This document shows positions 1 to 6,708 of a stretch of 15,331 bases of DNA, in pieces; position 1 is the first letter of the stretch, and each line of letters starts with the position of its first letter. The position numbers and the translations under genes are program-made. A model generated the notes under the pieces. The model was not told the DNA's origin. It was given only the letters and a program-made list of their open reading frames with translations, and searched no databases. The DNA comes from Rhizobacter sp. (GTDB lineage Bacteria; Pseudomonadota; Gammaproteobacteria; Burkholderiales; Burkholderiaceae_C), in contig JANXVK010000183.1 in assembly GCA_025351675.1 (NCBI GenBank), positions 1 through 15,331 on the forward strand. Direction: 5' to 3'.

Positions 1-703
1 CCGCGGCGGCGGGGATCGCGCGGCGCAGCGCTTCGAGCGCCGGGTCGGCGCAGACGCTCGCAACGTGCCGCGCGTCGACCGCGTCGATCGTCAGCGCGGC
101 GATCGAGCGCGCGTCGGGCGCCGGCGCCAGCACCAGCGCGAGGCCGAAGTGATCGGGCAGTGGCCGCGCCGCATGCATCGGTTCGGGGTAGGGCGAATCG
201 CTCGCGACCAGCAACACCGGCGCGCGGTTCAGCGCGACGCTGGTGGCGGCTTCGATCAGGCCGGCGCCGAAGCTGCCGTCGAACGCGCACAGGCTGGTCG
301 ACGCCGCGCGGCTGCCGACCGCGATGTGCCAGCAACCCGAGGCGGCGTTGTGCACCGAGTTCGTGAAGCGCGTCGGCGAGACCATCGGCGCGGGAGTGGC
401 GAGCGTTTCGCACAGCACGTGGCAGTTCGTGCCCTCGCCGCTGCTCGACGTGAACACGGTCGCGAGCACGGTCGGGTCGACCTGCGCCTGCGCGACCGCT
501 TCGTCGGCGACCGCGAGCGCGAGCTTGACGGCCGCGCCGGCGCGGCGGCGTTCGGCCGGCGGCAGGCGCGCGGGCGCGGGCAGTGCGGTCGGCGCACTGG
601 TGATGATTTGGATTCCGCGCAGCACATCGATCGATGCGGCCCACGAGTTCAGGCCCGGTCCGAGCAGGCCGATGCCTTGCACCCAGATCTTCAAACCGCT
701 CAT
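1..703 (-). CDS. Ketosynthase-like chain length factor of an aryl polyene cluster (3' end beyond the window)
   Basis: Partial gene: 234 codons are visible and the stop lies off the left edge. The protein begins MSGLKIWVQGIGLLGPG and has the thiolase-fold stretch NSVHNAASGCWHIAVGSRAA at residues 115-134, then a Ser/Ala-rich region and SDSPYPEP (169-176). This pattern is typical of the short 'beta-ketoacyl synthase chain length factor' family (about 240 residues) of aryl polyene clusters. Aligned on the neighbouring synthase, the active-site Cys position is Ala (about A121), so it should not condense by itself. In this family such a protein pairs with a full ketosynthase, here the gene just upstream, and helps set chain length. 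The ATG at 703 is chosen because a GAGGAG ribosome site lies 8 bases before it. It is separated from the synthase gene by 145 bp of repeat-bearing DNA. Family call fairly sure; partner role inferred. Confidence 0.85.
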   Translation of the reverse strand, partial: MSGLKIWVQGIGLLGPGLNSWAASIDVLRGIQIITSAPTALPAPARLPPAERRRAGAAVKLALAVADEAVAQAQVDPTVLATVFTSSSGEGTNCHVLCETLATPAPMVSPTRFTNSVHNAASGCWHIAVGSRAASTSLCAFDGSFGAGLIEAATSVALNRAPVLLVASDSPYPEPMHAARPLPDHFGLALVLAPAPDARSIAALTIDAVDARHVASVCADPALEALRRAIPAAA

Positions 704-711
704 GATGCGTA

Positions 712-717
712 CTCCTC
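712..717 (-). promoter_or_regulatory. Ribosome binding site of the chain length factor gene
   Basis: On the minus strand GAGGAG lies 8 bases before the ATG at 703-701, one of the clearest Shine-Dalgarno sequences in the operon. It fixes the start of the chain length factor, which, unlike most of its operon partners, does not overlap the preceding gene. Confidence 0.65.
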
Positions 718-743
718 GACCGATGGGTACTCCGGTCGATGCC

Positions 744-777
744 CAAGGGCCACGAAGGGGCCTTTTCGTGGCCCTTG
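744..777. repeat. 34-bp palindromic repeat, copy A
   Basis: The plus strand reads CAAGGGCCACGAAGGGG followed at once by CCTTTTCGTGGCCCTTG. The outer 13 bases of each arm are perfectly complementary, plus one more C-G pair at 743/778. The inner part is a palindrome apart from two T residues. It matches copy B (8037-8070) at 30 of 34 positions, and one difference is a compensating change of a stem pair (G-C here, T-A there). It sits in the 145-bp gap between ketosynthase and chain length factor. No T-run follows on either strand, so it does not look like a classical terminator. Confidence 0.8.
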
Positions 778-796
778 GATGCGGGCCGCATGGGTC

Positions 797-822
797 ACGA
801 AGTGGGCCACTTGGTGGCCCAC
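797..822. repeat. Degenerate palindrome beside copy A
   Basis: On the plus strand GTGGGCCAC (802-810), a TTG loop and GTGGCCCAC (814-822) form a perfect 9-bp stem. Overlapping it, CACGAAGTGG (797-806) pairs with CCACTTGGTG (808-817) with one mismatch. The CACGAAG...CTTxGTG frame echoes the core of copies A and B, so this may be a decayed third member. It is about 20 bp from copy A in the same intergenic gap. Confidence 0.5.
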
Positions 823-848
823 AGGGGCGGCCCGGCGCTCGGCCCGCT

Positions 849-2033
849 TCACTTCGCCGCTCCCAGAACGAGGCTGGCGTTCGAGCCGCCGAAGCCGAAC
901 GAATTCGACAGCACGCGGCGCACCGGCACTTCACGGTTCTGGAGCAGGTAGTGCATGCGCAGCGAAGGGTCGCGGTGCAACAGGTTCAGGCCCGCGGGCA
1001 TCAACCCGTGGCGCATCGCGAGCAACGCGATCGCGGCCTCGACGCCACCGGCCGCGCCCAGCGTGTGGCCGGTCGCGCCCTTGGTCGAGCTGCAGGGCGT
1101 GGCGGCGCAGAACACGCTCGCGACCGCGGCGTCTTCGGCCGCGTCGTTGCTCGGCGTCGCGGTGCCGTGCAGGTTGATGTAGTCGATGTCGCCGGGCTGC
1201 AGGCCGGCGTCGGCGAGGGCCGCGCGCATCGCCGCGATCGCGCCCAGGCCCTCGGGGTGCGGCGTGCTCATGTGATAGCCGTCGTTGCTTTCGCCGACAC
1301 CGAGCAGCCAGCCCTGTGGCGGCGCGGCTGGTTCGCGCTCAATCAGTGCGAAGGCCGCCGCCTCGCCGATCGACAGGCCGTTGCGCGAGGCGTCCCACGG
1401 CCGGCAGATTTCGGTCGACAGCAGCTCCAGCGAGTTGAAGCCATACAGCGTCGTCAGGCACAGGCTGTCGACGCCGCCGACGAGCGCCGCGTCGACCAGC
1501 CCGGCTTCGATCAGGCGCGCGGCGTTGCCGAACACCTTCGCGCTCGACGAGCACGCGGTCGAGACGACCCAGGCCGGGCCGTCGAGCTGCAAGGCGCGCG
1601 CGACGAAATCGGCGACCGAGAAGGTGTTCTGGGTCGGGCCGTAGTGGAAGTCGGCCGGCAGCGCGCCATCGGCTTCGCGGCGGCGGTAGGCGAGTTCGGT
1701 CTGCAACAGGCCCGAGGTGCTGGTGCCGAGGAAGACCGCGACGCGGCGCGCGCCCCAGCGCGCGCGTGCGGCGGCGACGGCGTCGATGAAACCGTCTTGC
1801 TGCAGGCCCAGCCACGCGAGCCGGTTGTTGCGGCAGTCGAATTCACTGAGATCAGAGGGAATCGCGACCGCGTCGACGCCGTCGACCTCGCCGGTCCAGG
1901 TCGGCAGTGGCATGTCCATGAAACGCGCCGGCGCGAGGCCGGTGCGCTGAACCTGCAGCGCGTCGAGGGTCACGGCATTGCCAGCGCCGAGCGCGGTCGT
2001 CAACGTCGCAGCAGTGATCGCGAGCGGCTTCAC
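849..2033 (-). CDS. Beta-ketoacyl-ACP synthase (KAS II/FabF-like, aryl polyene type)
   Basis: A 394-residue condensing enzyme that elongates an ACP-bound chain with malonyl-ACP. The full catalytic triad is present: C161 in VSTACSSSAK, H289 in NLHGTATPSND and H323 in KGATGHTLGAAGG. The C-terminal SNSFGFGGSNASLVLG (376-391) is the usual glycine-rich end of the family. Length fits FabF-like synthases. The start is a GTG at 2033-2031: AAGGAGG lies just upstream, and the GTG overlaps the stop of the methyltransferase gene by 4 bp (GTGA), so translation is probably coupled. The frame is open to an ATG at 2213, but that extension overlaps the methyltransferase and is rich in Arg and Pro. With the downstream chain length factor it forms the synthase/chain-length-factor pair expected of a type II system. 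Family sure; role in polyene synthesis inferred from context. Confidence 0.93.
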   Translation of the reverse strand: MKPLAITAATLTTALGAGNAVTLDALQVQRTGLAPARFMDMPLPTWTGEVDGVDAVAIPSDLSEFDCRNNRLAWLGLQQDGFIDAVAAARARWGARRVAVFLGTSTSGLLQTELAYRRREADGALPADFHYGPTQNTFSVADFVARALQLDGPAWVVSTACSSSAKVFGNAARLIEAGLVDAALVGGVDSLCLTTLYGFNSLELLSTEICRPWDASRNGLSIGEAAAFALIEREPAAPPQGWLLGVGESNDGYHMSTPHPEGLGAIAAMRAALADAGLQPGDIDYINLHGTATPSNDAAEDAAVASVFCAATPCSSTKGATGHTLGAAGGVEAAIALLAMRHGLMPAGLNLLHRDPSLRMHYLLQNREVPVRRVLSNSFGFGGSNASLVLGAAK

Positions 2034-2758
2034 GTCGCCTCCTTCACGCGCGCGATCAGCAGCACGTTCGCGAATGGTGTGCCCTCGCTCATCGGCTGGT
2101 TGCGCACGTCGAAGCCGAGCGATTCGAGCTGGACCTTCCACTCGCCCAGCGTGCGGCAGAACTGCGGCACGACGCGGTGGCCGCGCACGAAGGTGACGAC
2201 GCGGTCGACCCACTGGCTGATCACAAAGCCGCGCGTCGCCGCCGCATCGCCGATGCGCAGCAGCAGCGTGCCGCCAGCCGGCAGCGCACGCCGCACACGC
2301 GCGAGCACCTCATTCTGCTCCGGGATCGTGATGTAGTGCAGCACTTCGAGGATCACGACCGCGTCGACCTCGGGGAACGGCGTGGTGCGCATGTCACCGC
2401 AGATGAACACGGCGCTCGCGCCGAGCGCGGCTTGGGCGCGGCCCACGTCGCGCGGCATCAGCTCGATGCCAGTGACCTGCGCGGGTGCCGGCGCCGGCGC
2501 CCAGCCGCTCGGCCAGCGGCCGCTGCGCTCGAATTCGCCGCAGCGCTGCAGCAGGCTCGCGAGCAGGCCCTGGCCGCAGCCGATGTCGAGCACGCGTGCC
2601 TGGGGCGGGATCAGGCCGGTGTGCAGCATGTGGCGGAACACCGGGTCCAGCCCCAACTTGCCGCGCGCGAAATGCCAGGCGAAGCGGCCGGCGCCGCGGT
2701 AGGGCAGGCTGGTCGCGGCGATCAGCGCGAGCCAGACGGTGGTGTTCGCGGGCGTCAT
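2030..2758 (-). CDS. Class I SAM-dependent methyltransferase
   Basis: A 242-residue Rossmann-fold methyltransferase. SAM motif I is VLDIGCGQG (56-64), the acidic end of the next strand is in VTGIELMPRD (95-104), and GDMRTTPFPEVDAVVILEVLHY (121-142) covers the following core strands. Between motif I and the second strand lies a Trp/Pro-rich insert, about residues 74-94. The ATG at 2758 overlaps the deacetylase stop as ATGA, and the 3' end overlaps the synthase start as GTGA, so it sits in a tightly coupled run. The acceptor cannot be read from the sequence. In aryl polyene clusters a methyltransferase of this type is thought to modify the aromatic head group, and that is the working assumption here. 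No membrane segment or signal peptide is evident. Confidence 0.87.
   Translation of the reverse strand: MTPANTTVWLALIAATSLPYRGAGRFAWHFARGKLGLDPVFRHMLHTGLIPPQARVLDIGCGQGLLASLLQRCGEFERSGRWPSGWAPAPAPAQVTGIELMPRDVGRAQAALGASAVFICGDMRTTPFPEVDAVVILEVLHYITIPEQNEVLARVRRALPAGGTLLLRIGDAAATRGFVISQWVDRVVTFVRGHRVVPQFCRTLGEWKVQLESLGFDVRNQPMSEGTPFANVLLIARVKEAT
2038..2044 (-). promoter_or_regulatory. Ribosome binding site of the ketosynthase gene
   Basis: AAGGAGG on the minus strand lies 4 bases before the GTG at 2033, inside the last codons of the methyltransferase gene. It supports the GTG start and the 4-bp GTGA overlap against the upstream in-frame ATG at 2213. Confidence 0.7.
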
Positions 2759-3588
2759 GCGAATGCCTCGGGCAGCGTGACGGCGTGCAGGCGCTCGTCC
2801 TCGAAGCGCTGCAGCAGCGCCGGCAAGACTTCGAGCGTGACCGGCCGGCCGCTGACGGCGATCGCGGCGTGGTGGTCGTGCAACAGCAGGATGTCGCCGG
2901 CCGCGAGCTTGGCGGTCAGGCGCGCGAGCACGTCGACGGGGTCGCGGCGCACGGTGTCGAAGCCGCGGCGCGTCCAGGCGACGAGTTGCAGGTCGAGCTC
3001 GTGCAGCACCGGCGCCAGAAACAGATTGCGCAACCCGGCCGGTGCACGAAAGTAGCGCGGGCGCTGGCCGGTGACCTGCGCGAGCGTGTCTTGCGCGCGC
3101 ACCAGCTCGCGGCGGATCGCGCGCGGGCCGAGCAGCGAGAAGGTGTGCGCGTGGTCGAAGCTGTGGTTCTGCACGCTGTGGCCGCGCCGCACGATTTCGC
3201 GGCACAGCGCCGCGTGCTGTTCGGCGTGGCGCGCGATGCAGAAGAATGTGGCGTGCGCGCCGTGCGCGTCAAGCAGGTCGAGCACCGCGGGGGTGATCTG
3301 CGGGTCGGGTCCGTCGTCGATCGTCAGCGCGATCTCGCGTCGCGCAGCCGATGCCGTCGGCAGGCGCAGCAGGTTTGCGCCGAGCCAAGTCGAGCGCGGC
3401 CACAGGCCGATGCCGGTGACCAGCGCGTGATCGAGCGCGACCGTGCCCAGCGCCCACGGCCACAGCGCCGGCTGCGCGAGCGCCAGCGCGCCCGCGCCTG
3501 CGTGCCAAGCCAGGCTGGCTTTCAGCAGCGGCGGCAGGCGCCAGCGCGCGGGCGCAAGCGGCAGGGCCGGAGGAGGCGAAGCGTGCAT
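2755..3588 (-). CDS. NodB-family polysaccharide deacetylase, membrane-anchored
   Basis: A 277-residue protein with a NodB homology domain at about residues 85-277. Visible motifs are TIDDGPDP (motif 1, D91/D92), NHSFDH (motif 2, H142 and H146 for the metal), RYFRAPAG (motif 3, R181 and P183), the Trp-bearing VAWTRRGFDT (motif 4) and ILLLHDHH (motif 5, H237). All catalytic elements of a metal-dependent carbohydrate de-N-acetylase or related hydrolase are therefore present. Residues about 24-64 are hydrophobic, probably two membrane passes, with no cleavable signal. It starts 22 bp after the exporter gene and ends in an ATGA overlap with the methyltransferase. The upstream sequence has no good Shine-Dalgarno, but no better in-frame start is seen. 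Substrate unknown; its place among lipid-transfer and export genes suggests a cell-envelope conjugate. Fold call sure; role inferred. Confidence 0.88.
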   Translation of the reverse strand: MHASPPPALPLAPARWRLPPLLKASLAWHAGAGALALAQPALWPWALGTVALDHALVTGIGLWPRSTWLGANLLRLPTASAARREIALTIDDGPDPQITPAVLDLLDAHGAHATFFCIARHAEQHAALCREIVRRGHSVQNHSFDHAHTFSLLGPRAIRRELVRAQDTLAQVTGQRPRYFRAPAGLRNLFLAPVLHELDLQLVAWTRRGFDTVRRDPVDVLARLTAKLAAGDILLLHDHHAAIAVSGRPVTLEVLPALLQRFEDERLHAVTLPEAFA

Positions 3589-3610
3589 GGGCCGGATTTT
3601 TGCACGTCGA

Positions 3611-6031
3611 TCAACGCCGCCGTGCCGGGATGAAGGCGGCCGACAACACGAGGCTCAGCAGGATGCCCGGCGCCACGACCTGGCCGATCGCGAACAGCGC
3701 CGGGATGCTGGAGAACGCGAGCAGCAGGAACGAGATCACCGCGGTCAGGTTCGCGAGCGCCAGCGACGCGAGCGTGTCGTTGTCGATGACCAGCGGCGCG
3801 CCGGCGGGTGCGGAGTCTTGCTGCGCGCGGATATGGTCGAAGAAGAGTGCGTAGTTCGAGCCGATCGCGACCGTCAGCAGCAGGCCGACGAGGTGCAGGA
3901 TGCCGAGCGCCGCGCCGGTCACGCTGAACACCGCGAGCACGATCAGCACCGCGGCCGCGACCGGTTGCGCGATGCGCCGGAGGCGCTTCAACGAGCGCAG
4001 GTGCAGCGCGAGCAGCACGCACACGGCCAGCGCGCCGAGCAGCGCCTGCAGCCCGGCCTCGTGCAGGTAGCGTGCGTACAGCGTGCCGAGCTCGGCGCCG
4101 ATGTTGACGACCTGCGCACCGCGCACGTCGGCGAGCGCGGCGCGCAATTGAACCGGGTCGATCGCCTGCGGGCCGGCCTGCAGGCTCAGCAGCGCGCGCC
4201 AAGGCCGCGGATTCTTCGGGTCAGCGCTGCCTGGCACGAGCAGTGCATCGAGCGCGGCGTACAGCGGTGTGCCCTTCAACGATTCTCGCGTCAGCAGCGC
4301 CTGCTGGCGCGCGGCCTGCACATCGGTGATGAACTCGCCGAGGCGCGCGGCCGGCAGCGGGCCGTCGACGGTGGCCTCACGCAGACGCGCGCCCAGTGTC
4401 GCCGCATCCGGCAGCGCCGCCTGCCGCGCCTGCTGCGTCGCCGGGCTCGGCAGGACGCGCGTCGGTGACTCGTAGCCGGCGATCGCGCCGGTCTCGGAGA
4501 GCTTGTCGAGCCGCGCGCCGGCGGCTTCGGCGGCGGCGAGCACGCCGGCTTCGTCGGCTGCCGAGACGGCGACCAACGTGCCCGCGTCGGTCGCGCCGAG
4601 GTCGGCGCGCAGGTCGGCGTCGACCTTCATCCTGGCCGAGCCGACCGGGCTCAGCGACGACAAATCGCCACGCCACGCGGAAGGCAGCCACGCGAGCGTG
4701 AGGGCGGCGAGCAGCGCGATGGCGGCGAGCGGCCCCCTCAGGCTCGGCAACACGCGCGTGCCCCAACCGACGAAACGGCCGAGGTGGTGGCGCAGGCCCA
4801 TGCCGGGCGCGCCGTCGGGCGAGGTGCGGGTGAGCACGCATCGCGTCGTCAACGCCGCCGCGGTCAGCCCGGCGATCGAGAACACGCCGAGTTGTGCGAG
4901 CCCCGGGAAGCCGGAGAACAGCAACGCCGCGAAACCGCAGACCGAGGTCCACAGGCCGAGCCGCACGGTCGGCCAGTTGTCTGCGATCCAGCGCCGCGCG
5001 CCTGAGCCGGCGGGTGCACCCGGTCTGACAAAAACGGCCGGTCGGGCCTGGATCAGGTAGTAGATCGCGTAGTCGACCGCCTCGCCGATCAGCGTGGTGC
5101 CGAACCCCAGCGTGATGCCGTGGACGTTGCCGAAGATCAGACTCACCGCGGCGATGCCGACGAGCACGCCGGAGGCGACCGGCAGCATCGCGGTGACGAG
5201 CGTGCGCAGCGAGCCGCCGAACGCCAGCAACAACAGCGCGACGATCGCGACGCCGCCCGCGATCGCGAGCCGCTCGACTTCGGCCTTGATTTGCGTGCGC
5301 GACGCGACCGCGAACGTGCCCGAGCCCGAGACGATCAGCGTCAGGCCCTGGGCCTTGAACGGCGCGAAGCGGGTGTCGATGAACCGGAGCGTGCGCTCCT
5401 GTGCGTCGAGGTCGGCGCCGTCGGCATGCGTGGTCGCGATCAGCACCGCGCGCGCGGCGCTGCGCGAGATCCAGACGCGGCCGTCGCTGCGCGGCGCTTT
5501 TGAGGGCAGCATGCTTTCGGCCATGCGGATCGTCTCGCCGGTCGGGTCGCGCAGGATCACCGACTTGATCGCCGCCCCGGCCGGTGTGCCGAGCAGCGAG
5601 GTGGCCTCGTCGATGCCGGCGCGCAAGCCATCGACGGTGAAGCGCTGCGCATCGACCGCGGGGCTCAGCAGGTAGCGGTGCTCGAACAGAAACTTGCCCG
5701 TGGCCTCGAAGCCCGAGTTGTCGCCGTTGTGCACCGCGTCGAACTGGCCGCTCTTGCGCAAGGCCTGGCCGAACTGCAACGAGGCATTGCTGCGCTGCTC
5801 GGCAGTTCCGCCCTCGATGCCCATCAGCACCAGCCGCGCGGCGACGCCGCTCTTCAACTGGTCGAGCAGCACCGCCTGCTCGGCGCTCGGCGTTGACGGC
5901 AGGAACGCCGACAGGTCGGCGACGTAGTTCGTGCGCACGGTCACGACCGTGGCGATCGCGATGCACAGCAGCCACAGCACGAGCGCGCGGCGGCGGGCGA
6001 ACGCGGCGATGTGTGAGAGCGAACCGGCCAT
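3611..6031 (-). CDS. MMPL/RND-superfamily exporter
   Basis: An 806-residue integral membrane protein with the two-fold arrangement of MMPL transporters. A first membrane helix (about 16-33) is followed by a large periplasmic loop (35-250), then a block of helices (about 255-400) containing GEAVDYAIYYLI. A helix near 435-450 precedes a second loop (450-655), and the last block (about 658-802) contains VAIGSNYALFFDHI. The repeated acidic/polar helix motifs fit the proton-relay region of the superfamily. In aryl polyene clusters a protein of this type is proposed to move the lipid-like product across the inner membrane. The ATG at 6031 lies 8 bp after the stop of the LolA-like gene. The frame is open far upstream, but that part is an Arg/Ala-rich shadow of the neighbouring gene. 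The ribosome site is weak, so translation may depend on coupling. Confidence 0.9.
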   Translation of the reverse strand: MAGSLSHIAAFARRRALVLWLLCIAIATVVTVRTNYVADLSAFLPSTPSAEQAVLLDQLKSGVAARLVLMGIEGGTAEQRSNASLQFGQALRKSGQFDAVHNGDNSGFEATGKFLFEHRYLLSPAVDAQRFTVDGLRAGIDEATSLLGTPAGAAIKSVILRDPTGETIRMAESMLPSKAPRSDGRVWISRSAARAVLIATTHADGADLDAQERTLRFIDTRFAPFKAQGLTLIVSGSGTFAVASRTQIKAEVERLAIAGGVAIVALLLLAFGGSLRTLVTAMLPVASGVLVGIAAVSLIFGNVHGITLGFGTTLIGEAVDYAIYYLIQARPAVFVRPGAPAGSGARRWIADNWPTVRLGLWTSVCGFAALLFSGFPGLAQLGVFSIAGLTAAALTTRCVLTRTSPDGAPGMGLRHHLGRFVGWGTRVLPSLRGPLAAIALLAALTLAWLPSAWRGDLSSLSPVGSARMKVDADLRADLGATDAGTLVAVSAADEAGVLAAAEAAGARLDKLSETGAIAGYESPTRVLPSPATQQARQAALPDAATLGARLREATVDGPLPAARLGEFITDVQAARQQALLTRESLKGTPLYAALDALLVPGSADPKNPRPWRALLSLQAGPQAIDPVQLRAALADVRGAQVVNIGAELGTLYARYLHEAGLQALLGALAVCVLLALHLRSLKRLRRIAQPVAAAVLIVLAVFSVTGAALGILHLVGLLLTVAIGSNYALFFDHIRAQQDSAPAGAPLVIDNDTLASLALANLTAVISFLLLAFSSIPALFAIGQVVAPGILLSLVLSAAFIPARRR

Positions 6032-6039
6032 CGCGCGCG

Positions 6040-6708
6040 TCAGCTCGGCGCGCTCGCCGACTTGGGCATCGAGGAAGGCGTGGCCGCGGGTGTCGACATG
6101 ACGGGCTCGATCGTCATCACCGACCTGTCGCCATCGGCCATCGCGACCGTGACCTCGCGCACCAGCCCCTTGTCGCCGGCCAGCCGGACCGCGATCACGA
6201 GTTCGCGCAGGCGCGGCTCGCGCGGCTTGAGCTCGAGCGTCCAGCGCTGCGGCGTGCCGCTCACGGTCGGCGTGAAGTGGCGCTCGATTGCGTCGCGGTT
6301 GCCGGTCAGCGTGCCGCGAATCGCCTCCATGATCACCGCGGCCTCGGGCACCGAGTCGAGCGGCACGGTGCGGCTGCGTGCCCCTGTGCCACTGCCGATG
6401 CTCATCGTCACCTGGTTGCCGACGACCGCGATCCTCTCGCGCCGCGGCTTCAGCGTTTCGCGCACGAAGCTGTCGGGCGCCTCGAAGCTCAGGCGCCCGC
6501 TCGATTGCAGCGAGCGCTCGAGCATCGCGACCGTGCGCGTCTCGGTGAAGGTGGCCTCGCCGGCCTTGACTTGCGCGAGCGTGCGCATCAGCTCGACGAT
6601 GTCGAACGGGGCTTGGGCGAGCGCAGGCAAGGCGCAGGCGCACAGCAACGCGAGCGTCGTCAGCGTGGCGCGTCGGCTGTCAACGCGGAGCAGGTCGGTC
6701 AGCGGCAT
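6040..6708 (-). CDS. LolA-like periplasmic lipid/lipoprotein carrier
   Basis: A 222-residue protein with an N-terminal signal peptide: basic start RVDSRR, hydrophobic TLTTLALLCACALPAL, likely cleavage after A33 in ALAQA-PF. The mature part begins FDIVELMRTLAQVKAGEATFTE and continues with SGRLSFEAPDSFVRET, the strand pattern of the LolA-related family ('FTQTR...GRLxFxxPDxF'). LolA proteins carry lipoproteins through the periplasm. The version in aryl polyene clusters sits next to an MMPL exporter and is presumed to carry the pigment-lipid to the outer membrane. The ATG at 6708 lies 29 bp inside the end of the acyltransferase gene. The only other in-frame choice is a TTG at residue 21, which would cut into the signal peptide. 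The last 20 residues are Ser/Pro/Ala-rich and look disordered. Confidence 0.85.
   Translation of the reverse strand: MPLTDLLRVDSRRATLTTLALLCACALPALAQAPFDIVELMRTLAQVKAGEATFTETRTVAMLERSLQSSGRLSFEAPDSFVRETLKPRRERIAVVGNQVTMSIGSGTGARSRTVPLDSVPEAAVIMEAIRGTLTGNRDAIERHFTPTVSGTPQRWTLELKPREPRLRELVIAVRLAGDKGLVREVTVAMADGDRSVMTIEPVMSTPAATPSSMPKSASAPS

Noticed and set aside
744..777. Terminator between the ketosynthase and chain length factor genes
   Set aside because: The hairpin is strong but lacks a U-tract, and a near-identical copy occurs at another internal junction of the operon, so a repeat element explains it better.
243..2336. A long open frame on the plus strand (697 codons)
   Set aside because: It is antisense to the ketosynthase and chain length factor, its product is Arg/Ala/Val-rich without any family motif, and it results from the GC bias of the true genes on the other strand.
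6032..6643. Upstream extension of the MMPL exporter frame to a 1010-residue protein
   Set aside because: The added 204 residues overlap the LolA-like gene in another frame and are Arg/Ala-rich; the ATG at 6031 directly precedes the first membrane helix.
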